This document shows positions 52,293-62,882 of a stretch of DNA of 64,000 nt, piece after piece. This DNA is from Flavobacterium sp. KS-LB2 (GTDB lineage: Bacteria > Bacteroidota > Bacteroidia > Flavobacteriales > Flavobacteriaceae). The translations under genes were made by a program, and so were the position numbers. The stretch is taken from the NCBI RefSeq assembly GCF_036895565.1, contig NZ_CP145904.1, forward strand, positions 2,976,001 to 3,040,000, in the 5' to 3' direction. Within the stretch, counting starts at the first letter, position 1. Each line of letters begins with the position of its first letter. The notes under the pieces were generated by a model. That model did no database searches, was not told where the DNA came from, and worked only from the letters and a program-made list of their open reading frames with translations.

Positions 52293-53819
52293 ATGAACAC
52301 AACAAAAACAATTCAATCTGCATTAATCTCTGTCTTCTCAAAAGAAGGATTAGAACCTATAGTAAGACAACTAAACAGTCAAAATGTTACACTTTATTCT
52401 ACAGGAGGGACTGAAGATTTTATAAAAAATCTTGGAATTCCTGTAATTCCTGTAGAAGATGTTACTTCCTACCCTTCTATTTTAGGTGGCAGAGTAAAAA
52501 CATTACACCCTAAAGTTTTTGGAGGAATTTTAAACCGCCAAGATAATGAGAGTGATGTGCAACAAATGATAGAGTTCAACATTCCACAAATAGATTTAGT
52601 AATTGTAGACTTGTATCCATTTGAAAAAACGGTTGCTTCAGGAGCTAGTGAATCAGATATTATTGAAAAAATAGATATTGGTGGTATTTCTTTGATACGC
52701 GCTGCCGCAAAAAACTTCAAGGATACTGTAATTGTTGCATCGGTAGACCAATATGGCTTGCTTTTGGATTTGATTACATCTCAAAATGGTGCTACAACAC
52801 TAGAAGATAGAAAATTATTGGCTACAAAGGCATTTCATGTTTCCTCACATTATGACACTGCGATATTCAATTATTTCAACACTGACGAAACCATTTACAA
52901 ACAAAGTATTGCTAACGGACAAGTTTTGAGATATGGTGAAAACCCACATCAAAAAGGATTTTTCTTCGGTGATTTTGATGCAATGTTCAACAAAGTTCAC
53001 GGAAAAGAATTGTCTTACAATAATTTATTAGATGTAGATGCTGCAGTAAATTTGATTAATGAATTCAAAAATGACGGTCCTACATTTGCTATATTAAAAC
53101 ACAATAATGCCTGTGGTTTAGCGTCAAGAACTACTATCAGCGAAGCCTATCTTGCAGCATTAGCCTGCGATCCTACTTCAGCTTTTGGAGGTGTTTTAAT
53201 TTCGAATACAAAAATTGATGTGGCTACAGCTTCAGAAATAAATAAATTGTTTTGCGAAGTTGTAATTGCCCCAGAATATGATACTGAAGCCATTGCAATT
53301 TTACAAGAAAAGAAAAACCGAATTATATTAATCCAAAACGAAGTAGAATTACCACAAAAACAAGTTCGTACTTGCTTAAACGGAATTTTAGTTCAGGAAA
53401 GAAACAACATAACCGACAATAAAGAAGACTTAAGAACCGTTACTATAACTGAACCTACTGAACAAGAAATTCAGGATCTAATTTTTGCTTCTAAAATTTG
53501 TAAAAACACGAAATCAAATACGATTGTTTTTGCAAAAAATGGTACACTTATTGCTTCTGGTACTGGACAAACATCAAGAGTAGATGCCTTGCAACAAGCA
53601 ATAGAAAAAGCAAAAACTTTTGGATTTGATTTACATGGTGCATCTATGGCAAGCGACGCTTTTTTCCCATTTCCAGATTGTGTAGAAATAGCTAAAGAAG
53701 CAGGAATAACTGCTGTAATTCAGCCAGGAGGTTCCATAAAAGACGAATTGAGTATTAATTACTGTAATGAAAATAAAGTTGCAATGGTATTTACAGGAAC
53801 TCGTCATTTTAAACATTAA
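52293..53819 (+). CDS. purH: Bifunctional AICAR transformylase / IMP cyclohydrolase
   Basis: This 508-residue enzyme does the last two steps of IMP synthesis. The cyclohydrolase (MGS-like) domain, about 1-190, has LISVFSKEGLEPIVRQL, YSTGGTEDF and GGRVKTLHPKVFGGIL. The transformylase domain has LRYGENPHQKGFFFG, AILKHNNACGLASR, and the late ASDAFFPFPDCVE with AVIQPGGSIKDEL. It uses 10-formyl-THF. The protein ends 53 bp before mreB, but mreB has its own -7 box. Confidence 0.97.
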   Translation: MNTTKTIQSALISVFSKEGLEPIVRQLNSQNVTLYSTGGTEDFIKNLGIPVIPVEDVTSYPSILGGRVKTLHPKVFGGILNRQDNESDVQQMIEFNIPQIDLVIVDLYPFEKTVASGASESDIIEKIDIGGISLIRAAAKNFKDTVIVASVDQYGLLLDLITSQNGATTLEDRKLLATKAFHVSSHYDTAIFNYFNTDETIYKQSIANGQVLRYGENPHQKGFFFGDFDAMFNKVHGKELSYNNLLDVDAAVNLINEFKNDGPTFAILKHNNACGLASRTTISEAYLAALACDPTSAFGGVLISNTKIDVATASEINKLFCEVVIAPEYDTEAIAILQEKKNRIILIQNEVELPQKQVRTCLNGILVQERNNITDNKEDLRTVTITEPTEQEIQDLIFASKICKNTKSNTIVFAKNGTLIASGTGQTSRVDALQQAIEKAKTFGFDLHGASMASDAFFPFPDCVEIAKEAGITAVIQPGGSIKDELSINYCNENKVAMVFTGTRHFKH

Positions 53820-53825
53820 TTTGTT

Positions 53826-53833
53826 TAACTTTG
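53826..53833 (+). promoter_or_regulatory. Candidate -7 element of mreB
   Basis: TAACTTTG matches TAnnTTTG and lies 39 bp before the mreB ATG, just after the purH stop. Confidence 0.45.
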
Positions 53834-53872
53834 CCCGTCACAAATTTATAACTTTTAACCCTTAAAAAACTT

Positions 53873-54901
53873 ATGGGATTTTTTGATTTCATGACTGAGG
53901 ATATCGCGATAGACCTTGGTACCGCCAACACTTTAATCATACATAATGATAAAGTTGTCATAGACAGCCCTTCGATAGTTGCTCGTGATAGAGTTTCAGG
54001 CAAAATCATCGCTGTTGGTAAAGAAGCCAACATGATGCAGGGAAAAACACATGAAAACATTAAAACGATAAGACCTTTGAAAGATGGTGTAATTGCTGAT
54101 TTTGATGCTTCAGAAAAAATGATCAGTATGTTTATAAAAAGCATACCAGCATTGAAAAAAAGAATGTTCACTCCAGCATTAAGAATGGTTGTCTGTATTC
54201 CCTCAGGAATTACTGAAGTAGAGATGAGAGCCGTAAAAGAATCGTGCGAGAGAGTAAACGGTAAAGAAGTTTATTTAATACATGAACCTATGGCAGCAGC
54301 AATTGGTATTGGAATCGATATCATGCAACCAAAAGGAAACATGATTGTTGATATAGGTGGAGGAACAACAGAAATTGCAGTAATAGCATTAGGTGGAATT
54401 GTATGTGACAAATCAGTAAAAATTGCTGGTGATGTATTTACAAATGATATCGTGTATTACATGCGTACGCAACACAATCTTTTTGTTGGAGAAAGTACCG
54501 CTGAAAAAATCAAAATTCAAATTGGCGCAGCTATTGAAGATTTAGAAACTCCTCCAGAAGACATGTCAGTTCAAGGTAGAGATTTACTTACTGGTAAACC
54601 AAAACAAGTAGAAGTTTCTTATAGAGAAATCGCTAAAGCACTAGACAAATCAATCCAACGAATTGAAGATGCTGTAATGGAAACTTTATCACAAACACCT
54701 CCTGAATTAGCAGCTGATATTTACAACACAGGAATCTACCTTGCAGGTGGAGGATCTATGTTAAGAGGACTTGATAAAAGGATTTCGCAAAAAACAGATT
54801 TACCTGTTTACATTGCAGAAGATCCATTAAGAGCAGTTGTTAGAGGAACTGGTATGGCACTTAAAAACATTACAAAATTTAAAAGCATTTTGATTAAGTA
54901 A
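53873..54901 (+). CDS. mreB: Rod shape-determining actin homologue MreB
   Basis: This 342-residue actin-fold ATPase has phosphate 1 IDLGTANTLI, phosphate 2 VDIGGGTTEIAVIALGG, and the adenosine motif GIYLAGGGSMLRGLD. The membrane-anchoring N-terminus is short (MGFFDFMTEDI). It polymerises under the inner membrane and guides cell-wall elongation. It heads the mreBCD-mrdA-rodA operon. Confidence 0.97.
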   Translation: MGFFDFMTEDIAIDLGTANTLIIHNDKVVIDSPSIVARDRVSGKIIAVGKEANMMQGKTHENIKTIRPLKDGVIADFDASEKMISMFIKSIPALKKRMFTPALRMVVCIPSGITEVEMRAVKESCERVNGKEVYLIHEPMAAAIGIGIDIMQPKGNMIVDIGGGTTEIAVIALGGIVCDKSVKIAGDVFTNDIVYYMRTQHNLFVGESTAEKIKIQIGAAIEDLETPPEDMSVQGRDLLTGKPKQVEVSYREIAKALDKSIQRIEDAVMETLSQTPPELAADIYNTGIYLAGGGSMLRGLDKRISQKTDLPVYIAEDPLRAVVRGTGMALKNITKFKSILIK

Positions 54902-55001
54902 TTTATTTTTGTTCTACTTTTCTGGCTTCAAGTTCAAGTCAATTTATAACAATTAGGTTACCAAACAAGACATACAGTTATTTACATTATACCGTTAAGA
55001 A

Positions 55002-55826
55002 ATGCAGCAAATATTTAATTTTATTTTTAAAAACAGTAATAGATTACTGTTTTTGCTGCTTTTGGGTATCTCGTTATCACTCACTATTCAATCACATTCT
55101 TTCCATAGAAGCAAAATAATTAGTTCTGCAAACTTTTTAAGTGGCGGTGTATATGAAAAGGTGAATAATCTTAACGAATATTTAAATTTAAAAAGTCAAA
55201 ACGATGCTCTTGCTCTTGAAAATGCAAAGCTAAAAAGTCTTTTATTTAATCTTAAAGACACTACTGCAATAAAAAAACTGGACAGCATCAAAGGGGTGAA
55301 ACCAGATGATATAGTCGTTTCTAAAGTAATTCATAATTCCTATAATGTTCATGAAAATTACTTAACCTTGAATTCTGGAGAATTACAGGGTGTAAAACCG
55401 GATATGGGCGTGATTAATAGTTTAGGAATAGTAGGAATTATAGAAAATACATCTCCAAATTACTCGACAGTAATTAGTATTCTGAATAAAAAGTCACAAA
55501 TCAATGCTAAAATCAAAAAGTCAAATCACTTTGGTTCTTTGATTTGGAACGGAAAAAGTACGGGTTTCGTTCAGTTGATTGATGTCCCTAGATTAGCAGC
55601 AATCCGTAAAGGAGATACAATTGTAACTGGAGGTCAATCAGTAATTTTTCCAGAAAACATTAACATTGGAACAATTGACAAAATAGAAATAGACAATCAA
55701 ACGAACTATTATACGATAACCGTGAGATTGTTTAATGATATGACGAACTTAGGTCATGTATATATTATAAAAAATAAAGATCGCGAAGAAGTTACTAATT
55801 TAGAAAAAAGAGAAAAAGATGAATAG
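55002..55826 (+). CDS. mreC: Rod shape-determining protein MreC
   Basis: This 274-residue protein has one N-terminal membrane anchor (RLLFLLLLGISLSLTI), a coiled coil (about 50-85, LNLKSQNDALALENAKLKSL), and the periplasmic beta domain with SGELQGVKPDMGVINSLGIVG and ATRLAAIRKGDTIVTGG-like text. It links MreB to the periplasmic synthases. It overlaps mreD by 8 nt. Its start is 100 bp after mreB. Confidence 0.94.
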   Translation: MQQIFNFIFKNSNRLLFLLLLGISLSLTIQSHSFHRSKIISSANFLSGGVYEKVNNLNEYLNLKSQNDALALENAKLKSLLFNLKDTTAIKKLDSIKGVKPDDIVVSKVIHNSYNVHENYLTLNSGELQGVKPDMGVINSLGIVGIIENTSPNYSTVISILNKKSQINAKIKKSNHFGSLIWNGKSTGFVQLIDVPRLAAIRKGDTIVTGGQSVIFPENINIGTIDKIEIDNQTNYYTITVRLFNDMTNLGHVYIIKNKDREEVTNLEKREKDE

Positions 55827-56325
55827 CACCTTGTTAGTCAATATTTTTCGATTTATTCTGTTATTGGCAGTTCAAATTATCATATTCAATAATATGAATT
55901 TTTTAGGCTACATAAGCCCTTTTCCGTACCTATTGTTCATCATACTTTACCCAGTAAATGGAAATAAGTCTGGCCTAGTACTAGCGAGTTTTTTACTTGG
56001 ACTTATTATGGACATGTTTAGCAATTCTGGTGGAATACACGCTACCGCTTGTTTAGTGCTAGCCTATTTTAGACCTTTTATTTTTAAATTTGCTTTTGGT
56101 CTCAGTTATGAATATCAAACCATAAAACTAAATGATGTATTGACGCCTGAAAGATTTTCATTTATACTACTTTCTGTTTTTATTCATCATTTTACATTAT
56201 TTGTATTAGAAGCTTTCCAGTTTAGCTTTATTTTTGATATTCTAATCAGAATTTTATTAAGTACTGTATTTACAATTATTATTTGCATCATAATAATATA
56301 TCTTATTAAGCCAAACAAAAGATGA
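55819..56325 (+). CDS. mreD: Rod shape-determining protein MreD
   Basis: This 168-residue polytopic protein has about five or six membrane helices, such as IFRFILLLAVQIIIFNNM, PYLLFIILYPVNGN and FIFDILIRILLSTVFTIIIC. It starts inside mreC and its stop overlaps the start of mrdA by 4 nt. MreD is poorly conserved in sequence, and the call rests on topology, length and operon position. It is part of the elongasome. Confidence 0.9.
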   Translation: MNSTLLVNIFRFILLLAVQIIIFNNMNFLGYISPFPYLLFIILYPVNGNKSGLVLASFLLGLIMDMFSNSGGIHATACLVLAYFRPFIFKFAFGLSYEYQTIKLNDVLTPERFSFILLSVFIHHFTLFVLEAFQFSFIFDILIRILLSTVFTIIICIIIIYLIKPNKR

Positions 56326-58274
56326 GAAAAGTCTTGTTGCCTTCTTTAATCATTCTAGCTACTTCTTTGCTTGTAATGCGTATCTTTTATTTGCAAATTG
56401 TTGACGATACTTTAAAACTAAAGTCGGAAAACAATGCCATCAAGAAAAAGTACGAATATCCAGAAAGAGGATATATCTATGATAGAAAAGGAAAGTTATT
56501 AGTTGCCAACCAAGCATCTTATGACATCATGGTTATTCCAAGAGAAGTAAAAAATACGGATACTTTGGAGTTTTGCCAATTATTGAATATTACTAAAGAA
56601 GATTTCATTAAAAAAATTCAAAAGGCAACCATATACAGTCCCCGCTTGCCATCCGTTTTCTTGGCACAATTAAACAAAAGTGAATTTGCTGCTTTTCAAG
56701 AAAAAATAAGAAAATACGAAGGCTTTTATTTTCAAAAACGTTCCTTACGTGACTATGAAGTCAATTTTGGAGCCAATGTTTTTGGTTTCATTACTCAGGT
56801 AAATGAAAAATTAGTTGCCAAAAACCCATATTATAATAGTGGAGATTTAATTGGTCGACAAGGTGTAGAAGAAAGCTATGAGGACCTTTTACGAGGAATA
56901 AAAGGCGTAAAATATATTCAAAAAGACAAATACAATAGAGAAATTGGTTCTTACAAAGATGGAAAATATGACACTATTGCTGTTCAAGGAGAAGACATAA
57001 ACCTTACTATTGATGCTGAAATTCAAAAATACGGAGAAGAATTAATGATCAACAAACGAGGTGGAATTGTCGCAATCGAACCAAGTAGTGGAGAAATATT
57101 GGCACTTGTAACTGCTCCATCTTATGATCCGGGCATATTGGTAGGAAGACAACGCTCTAAAAATTATACCGAACTGTATCGCGATTCAATAGCGAAACCA
57201 CTTTATGATAGAGGTTTGCTAGCTGAGTATCCTCCAGGATCTCCATTCAAAATTTTAACTGGACTTGTAGCACTGCAAGAAGGTGTTATTGATGAGAATA
57301 GTACTGTTTTTTGCAACAGAGGTTTTAGTTATGCTCGAGGCCGTTTTATGGGATGTCATTGCCATGGAGGTGCACTTCAATTGCATAGAGGTATTTTTGA
57401 GTCTTGCAATTCTTATTTTGCTACAGCCTACATGAAAACGATAAACAAGTATGCAAAACCTGCACAAGCGGTTGATATTTGGAGTAATCACGTAAAAAGT
57501 TTTGGTTTAGGACAATTCATGGGTTATGATTTACCAACTGGTAAAAGAGGGAAAGTCCCTGATTCAAAAACATACAAACGTATTTACCCTAACGGAGGTT
57601 GGAGAAGCACTACTATTGTTTCAAATTCTATTGGACAAGGCGAAGTACTTATGACGCCAATTCAACTGGCTAATATGATGGCTACAGTAGCTAACAAAGG
57701 GCATTATTACACGCCTCATATCATCAAAAAAATTGAAGGGCATAAAATTGACGAAAAATTTACGACTAAACATGTAACCACAATTGATAAAAAATATTTC
57801 GAACCAATTATCAGTGGCTTATTTGATGTATATAACTTAGGAACAGCTAGATCATTACGCGTTGAAGGAATTGACATTTGTGGAAAAACTGGTACTGCAG
57901 AAAATTTTGCAAAAATCGGAGGAGTCAGAGTAAAATTAGAAGACCATTCTATATTTGTAGCTTTTGCACCAAAAGACAATCCAAAAATTGCCATTGCAGT
58001 TATGGTTGAAAATGGTGGATACGGAGCAACAATTGCAGGACCTATTGCCAGCTTAATGATTGAAAAATACCTTAGACAAAAAATTACCCGAATTGATCTT
58101 GAAAAGAGAATTCTAGCCACTAGTTTACAAAGTCGTTATGCTAAATTAGGAGGGCTTTCTGATGCAGTAAAACTACAATTGAGGATTAGTGATTCTCTTC
58201 TAAAAAAGAAAACAACAGTTCCAGCTGTTAAAGCAAAAACAGACACTACTAAAACGAATAAACAAACTACTTAA
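56322..58274 (+). CDS. mrdA: Penicillin-binding protein 2 (elongation transpeptidase)
   Basis: This 650-residue class B PBP has an N-terminal anchor (VLLPSLIILATSLLVMRIFYL) and a dimerisation/pedestal region with ERGYIYDRKGKLL and GRQGVEESYEDLLRG. Its transpeptidase domain has the active serine S307 in PPGSPFK (SxxK), SCNSYF (SxN) and GKTGTAEN (KTG). The first motif has Pro after Ser where many PBP2 have Thr. The extra Lys/Thr-rich tail at 620-650 is probably disordered. It cross-links peptidoglycan made by RodA, whose gene begins 5 bp later. Confidence 0.96.
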   Translation: MRKVLLPSLIILATSLLVMRIFYLQIVDDTLKLKSENNAIKKKYEYPERGYIYDRKGKLLVANQASYDIMVIPREVKNTDTLEFCQLLNITKEDFIKKIQKATIYSPRLPSVFLAQLNKSEFAAFQEKIRKYEGFYFQKRSLRDYEVNFGANVFGFITQVNEKLVAKNPYYNSGDLIGRQGVEESYEDLLRGIKGVKYIQKDKYNREIGSYKDGKYDTIAVQGEDINLTIDAEIQKYGEELMINKRGGIVAIEPSSGEILALVTAPSYDPGILVGRQRSKNYTELYRDSIAKPLYDRGLLAEYPPGSPFKILTGLVALQEGVIDENSTVFCNRGFSYARGRFMGCHCHGGALQLHRGIFESCNSYFATAYMKTINKYAKPAQAVDIWSNHVKSFGLGQFMGYDLPTGKRGKVPDSKTYKRIYPNGGWRSTTIVSNSIGQGEVLMTPIQLANMMATVANKGHYYTPHIIKKIEGHKIDEKFTTKHVTTIDKKYFEPIISGLFDVYNLGTARSLRVEGIDICGKTGTAENFAKIGGVRVKLEDHSIFVAFAPKDNPKIAIAVMVENGGYGATIAGPIASLMIEKYLRQKITRIDLEKRILATSLQSRYAKLGGLSDAVKLQLRISDSLLKKKTTVPAVKAKTDTTKTNKQTT

Positions 58275-58279
58275 TCCAG

Positions 58280-59515
58280 ATGAAAAACCAAAGTATAACG
58301 AATAACATCGACTGGATAAGCATCATAATATATGCTGTATTAGTTATTTTGGGTTGGCTAAATATCTATTCGTCTTCGCTTTCATCAATGGAAGGCACTC
58401 ATGAAAAACAGCTTATATTCATCATATTGACTATTCCCTTAATTTTTGTTGTCCTTTCTGTTGACGGTAAGTTTTATGAAAAATATGCCAGTATTATTTT
58501 TGGAATATCCCTACTTACATTAGCAGGGCTGTTTTTATTTGGTAAAACTATAGCAGGTCAACGGTGTTGGTATGCAATAGGTAGTTTTACAATACAGCCT
58601 TCTGAATTTGCAAAAGCGGCAACAGCTTTAGCCTTAGCAAAATATTTAAGTGACACTCAAATCAATTTAAAAGAAGTAAATAGGCAAGTACAAGCCCTTG
58701 CCATAATTCTTTTGCCTGTGATTCTAATACTTCCTCAACCTGACCCAGGAAGCGCTTTAATATACAGCATATTTATCATCGTTTTATACCGTGAAGGCTT
58801 ACCCTCATGGTATGTTTGGACAGGTTTTATCACCATTCTTTTATTCGTATTAACGCTTATATTAGAGCCACAATATGTAATTCTCATAGCACTAATCACA
58901 TTATTATTAGTTCATTTCAAATCAAGATTAGCTGATAGGAATATTGTTTTGAGTAGTATCCTTTTTGTAGTGATTTCTGGGTTTGTTTTATCAGTAAACT
59001 ATGTTTTCGAAAATGTATTCAAACAGCACCATAGGGATCGTTTTAATATCCTATTAGGTAAAACCGTAGATCTAAAAGGAATTGGTTATAATACAAATCA
59101 ATCCGAAATAGCCATTGGTTCTGGTGGTTGGTTTGGAAAAGGGTTTTTAGAAGGTACACAAACAAAAGGTGGATTCGTTCCTGAGCAACATACGGATTAC
59201 ATATTCACAACAGTGGGCGAAGAATGGGGATTTGTTGGTTCCTTAGTAGTTATTGCTCTTTTTGCAGGCTTATTACTCCGAATAATATATCTGGCCGAAA
59301 GACAAAAAACAAAATTCAGTAGAGTATATGGCTATTGTGTAGCTGGAGTTTTATTCACTCACTTTTTTGTGAATATTGCTATGGTAGTTGGTATTTTCCC
59401 TACAATAGGTGTCCCGCTTCCTTTCTTTTCCTATGGAGGATCTGGGCTTTGGGGATTCACAATATTATTATTCATATTTATAAAAATGGATGCCAATAAA
59501 GTAAATGAGTGGTAA
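58280..59515 (+). CDS. rodA: Peptidoglycan polymerase RodA (SEDS family)
   Basis: This 411-residue membrane protein has about ten helices. The SEDS hallmarks GQRCWYAIGSFTIQPSEFAK, LPQPDPGSALIY and the loop FVPEQHTDYIFTTVGEEWGF with the catalytic aspartate are present, ending with PFFSYGGSGLWGF. It polymerises lipid II during elongation together with PBP2, whose gene is directly upstream. This closes the operon. A short gene-free gap follows. Confidence 0.96.
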   Translation: MKNQSITNNIDWISIIIYAVLVILGWLNIYSSSLSSMEGTHEKQLIFIILTIPLIFVVLSVDGKFYEKYASIIFGISLLTLAGLFLFGKTIAGQRCWYAIGSFTIQPSEFAKAATALALAKYLSDTQINLKEVNRQVQALAIILLPVILILPQPDPGSALIYSIFIIVLYREGLPSWYVWTGFITILLFVLTLILEPQYVILIALITLLLVHFKSRLADRNIVLSSILFVVISGFVLSVNYVFENVFKQHHRDRFNILLGKTVDLKGIGYNTNQSEIAIGSGGWFGKGFLEGTQTKGGFVPEQHTDYIFTTVGEEWGFVGSLVVIALFAGLLLRIIYLAERQKTKFSRVYGYCVAGVLFTHFFVNIAMVVGIFPTIGVPLPFFSYGGSGLWGFTILLFIFIKMDANKVNEW

Positions 59516-59619
59516 CAAATAATCTATCTTTTCAAAATTTTGAGAATTAAAAACATTTCATTGTATCATAAAGGGACCAGATTGCCCATTTAAATTTAAA
59601 AAAGCTAATTTTTTAAAGC

Positions 59620-60480
59620 CTAATTAAAACTCCAATTTTTATAATCATTGTTTTTTTCTAATTGATTTTCAATCTTATCATTCAATTGTGGAAAGAAGTC
59701 AATTCCTGTCATTTTTTCGATATAATCAACCGAAACTACAAAGCTATATAATGGCGCATTACTTTCTAAATTTGGAACTAGAAAACCTATCATTCTGAGA
59801 TTATCTCCAGAATTAGCTACTAATATTTTATAAAAAACCTTAGGAACTGAAACTTTTTCTTTCCCTATTGTCAACAATGAAGATTCCAAAACACCACCTG
59901 TAACTACATAAACCCCATCATATTTTACAGCCCAATAACGTACTTTCTGTTCTAATCTATTCCATACCCCATTATTAAAATTACGAACTTGTGGAGAAAT
60001 ATTAGAGGTAAAAAAAGTGTCGTTATAGGCATCCAAAGCAAACTCCATATCGCCTGCTGGGCAAAGATGTCCTTTGTCATAATTTGTATTTTTATAATTT
60101 CGCCAATCAGCCGATCCTGTGGTTACTTTAGCATCCGCAATAAAAAAAGGACGTTTAAAATCATTATTCTTTACATAACTTTTCTTAAGTTCATAAGCAA
60201 CCCATTCTGCCTGTTCATGAACTTCATTATACGACAAAGTATAATACTGATGCTTAACAACTTGTCCTCCAGAGGAAGACGGCAAGAAATCAAAGTCCTC
60301 GCCCATTGATAGGCTTCTATTATCAAAACTATCAACTGGATTTTTATACTTATTTAAATGATAATTCTTGTCTTCGTTGTAAAGCTTTGAATTACCTCTT
60401 CCAACATCTTTTTTACAAAAAGAAAAAAGGAATCCATTAAGCACAACCAATAGTAAAGCGACTAGTTTTGTATTTTTCAT
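59620..60480 (-). CDS. DNA/RNA non-specific endonuclease, lipoprotein
   Basis: This 286-residue protein starts with a lipoprotein-like signal (LVVLNGFLFSFCKK, cysteine at 22). The beta-beta-alpha-metal nuclease core has NYDKGHLCPAGDM (general base H138) and the metal-binding asparagine in SNISPQVRNFNNGVWNRLE. The motif is DKGH where the family usually has DRGH. It probably degrades extracellular or periplasmic nucleic acids for nutrition. It stands alone between rodA and the protease gene. Confidence 0.93.
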   Translation of the reverse strand: MKNTKLVALLLVVLNGFLFSFCKKDVGRGNSKLYNEDKNYHLNKYKNPVDSFDNRSLSMGEDFDFLPSSSGGQVVKHQYYTLSYNEVHEQAEWVAYELKKSYVKNNDFKRPFFIADAKVTTGSADWRNYKNTNYDKGHLCPAGDMEFALDAYNDTFFTSNISPQVRNFNNGVWNRLEQKVRYWAVKYDGVYVVTGGVLESSLLTIGKEKVSVPKVFYKILVANSGDNLRMIGFLVPNLESNAPLYSFVVSVDYIEKMTGIDFFPQLNDKIENQLEKNNDYKNWSFN

Positions 60481-60622
60481 TTCTAACTCTATATAAAGTT
60501 TATTGGTATTCCACTAGCTAATAAATAAAAACAAAGAGTTCTAACAAATTAAAACACATCAGACAGCTTTATTAAGTGTTCAATATTAAATAAAAAAAAT
60601 TGGATAAGTAAACTAAATAAAA

Positions 60623-60659
60623 AACGCTCCGAGAATTCTGTTGAATATCTGGAGCGTTC
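60623..60659 (-). terminator. Terminator after the tail-specific protease gene
   Basis: On the reverse strand AACGCTCC and GGAGCGTT form the stem with a 20-base loop, followed by TTTTTATTTAG. Confidence 0.75.
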
Positions 60660-60704
60660 TAGCTTATTAATGATTTTTTATGTAGTGAATTAACAAATCA
60701 CTAC

Positions 60705-62882
60705 TTAAGATTTTACCAATTTATCTTTTTTTATTTTAGCTGGAATATTCTTTTTTGAAATTGATTTGGGTTGCAAATCATCCAAAACATTGATTGCTTC
60801 TTCAACATAAATATCTTTAGATAAAGATTCATGCCATATTTCTCTTTTTTCTTTCAAAGAAGCATCTTTACTCATAGCTTCTGTTTCATAAGGCAACGAA
60901 GTAAAGGTCAATGTGTTTTTGTAATTTACAATTGGCTTGTACTTTTTTGCTTTCTCTTCTATATCTGCTTGAGCAATTTTAAACTTGTCAATATTTAAAC
61001 TGTAGACGTTTTCTTCACTTCTACTATCAATCCATTTTGCATTTTCTTCAATTAATTGAAACTGTGGATTTTTATTAATTCTATTTTTACTATTGGCAAT
61101 TGCTTGATTAAAATTTGCATTATTATTCCAAACCGTATAATCTGCCTGATCAATTTTATCCCAAGGCATTGCGTTATCAATATCGCGTTCACCCATTTTT
61201 AAATAAGCATATCTATCCGGCATTACGATATCACTGCGTACTCCTTCTAATTGAGTAGATCCACCATTAATTCTATAGAATTTTTGAGTTGTTGTTTTGA
61301 TTGCGCCTAAATCACCCACTGCGCTATTGCGTACCAGAGTATTTAAATCATAAACATTTTGTACTGTTCCTTTACCATAGGTTTGCTTGCTTCCAATGAT
61401 GATTCCTCTTTTATAATCTTGGATAGCTGCAGCAAGAATTTCTGAAGCCGAAGCTGAAAAACTATTCACCATAATTACTAAAGGACCATCCCATTCAATT
61501 TTTTTATCTCGGTCATAAAGAACCTCTTTTTGTCTTCCAGCTGATTTAATTTGAACAATTGGACCTTGCTCAATAAACAATCCAGCTATATCAACAACAG
61601 TTGATAAAGACCCACCACCGTCATCACGTACATCAAGAATAATTCCGTTTACACCTGATTTTTTCAATCGATCTACTTCTATGGCAATATCTTTTCCAGC
61701 ATCTCTTCCATCTTTATTTTCAAAATCAATGTAGAATTTTGGCAAATAAATTACTCCGTATTTTAATCCATTTTTATTTACAATACTAGACTTGGCATAC
61801 GTCTCTTCTATTTCAACAATATCTCTAATAATAGAAATAATCTTAATGGTTCCATCCACTTTTTTTACAGTAAGACGAACTTCCGAGCCTTTAGGACCTT
61901 TAATTTTTTTAACAACGTCGTCTAAACGCATCCCAACAACATCAACAGCCTCACTATTTCCTTGAGCCACTTTCATAATCAAATCTCCTGATTCAAGTTC
62001 TTTTCCTCTCCAAGCTGGACCACCAGAAATAAGTTCTGAAATTTCAGTAAGATCATTTTTCTTTTGTAAACGAGCACCAATTCCTTCTAATTTACCGCTA
62101 ATATCTTGATCAAAACGAGCTTTATCGTCTGCTGCCAAATAATTTGTATGTGGGTCAAAACGTGCTGTTATAGAATTAATATAAACTGAAAACCAATCGT
62201 TTCTATCTAGGTCTTTAATAAACCCAAAATATTCGTCTAATGATTTACCTGAACTTTCCCTTGTTTCTTTTTCTAAAGTCTCAAAAGATTTAACCTCGTA
62301 GGTAGCATCATTTTTCTTCTTATCTTGTTCTAATTTTTGCTTGTCAACAAGAGATGAAAGAGTAGATAATTTGATTTGCTTGCGCCATTTGTCTCTAAGT
62401 TCAGTAGCACTTTTAGAATAAGGTGCTTTTTCATAATCAATATTGAAACTTTCATCAACGGAATAGTCAAACGGAGTACTCAAAACATCTTTGTAAATCT
62501 TTTTACTTTCTTCCATACGCTTTATTAAACGCTCGTAAGTAAGATTGAAAAAACTCAAATCTTTATTCAACAACTGATCGTCTAATTGCAGTTCAAATTT
62601 AGAAAATTCATCAATATCGGACTGCAAAAAGAATCGTTTGGACGGATCTAATGCTTCTATATAACCTTTATATATTCCTTTAGAGAATGTATCATCAATT
62701 GTGGCGGGACTGTAATGTCCTTTCTCTATAACATAAGTCAACAACTCTAAAAGTAATTTATCTTTTTCGGGATCTGCTGATTTAGTCGCGTTCATTTTGA
62801 ATGCAAACAATGTCACAGAAAGGCATACTACAACAAGAAGTATTTTATAATTTCTTTTCATAAAGTTAATAATAGTATTCAT
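60705..62882 (-). CDS. prc: Carboxy-terminal (tail-specific) processing protease
   Basis: This 725-residue S41 protease has an N-terminal anchor or signal (ILLVVVCLSVTLFAF), a PDZ domain near 250-340 (GIGARLQKKNDLTEISELISGGPAW), the catalytic serine in NSFSASASEILAAA and the lysine in GSKQTYGKGTVQN. A C-terminal DUF3340-like helical region follows. This is the long Prc/Tsp form, which trims periplasmic proteins. The ATG at 62882 is chosen, and one at 62861 would also keep the anchor. It is divergent from surE. Confidence 0.94.
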   Translation of the reverse strand: MNTIINFMKRNYKILLVVVCLSVTLFAFKMNATKSADPEKDKLLLELLTYVIEKGHYSPATIDDTFSKGIYKGYIEALDPSKRFFLQSDIDEFSKFELQLDDQLLNKDLSFFNLTYERLIKRMEESKKIYKDVLSTPFDYSVDESFNIDYEKAPYSKSATELRDKWRKQIKLSTLSSLVDKQKLEQDKKKNDATYEVKSFETLEKETRESSGKSLDEYFGFIKDLDRNDWFSVYINSITARFDPHTNYLAADDKARFDQDISGKLEGIGARLQKKNDLTEISELISGGPAWRGKELESGDLIMKVAQGNSEAVDVVGMRLDDVVKKIKGPKGSEVRLTVKKVDGTIKIISIIRDIVEIEETYAKSSIVNKNGLKYGVIYLPKFYIDFENKDGRDAGKDIAIEVDRLKKSGVNGIILDVRDDGGGSLSTVVDIAGLFIEQGPIVQIKSAGRQKEVLYDRDKKIEWDGPLVIMVNSFSASASEILAAAIQDYKRGIIIGSKQTYGKGTVQNVYDLNTLVRNSAVGDLGAIKTTTQKFYRINGGSTQLEGVRSDIVMPDRYAYLKMGERDIDNAMPWDKIDQADYTVWNNNANFNQAIANSKNRINKNPQFQLIEENAKWIDSRSEENVYSLNIDKFKIAQADIEEKAKKYKPIVNYKNTLTFTSLPYETEAMSKDASLKEKREIWHESLSKDIYVEEAINVLDDLQPKSISKKNIPAKIKKDKLVKS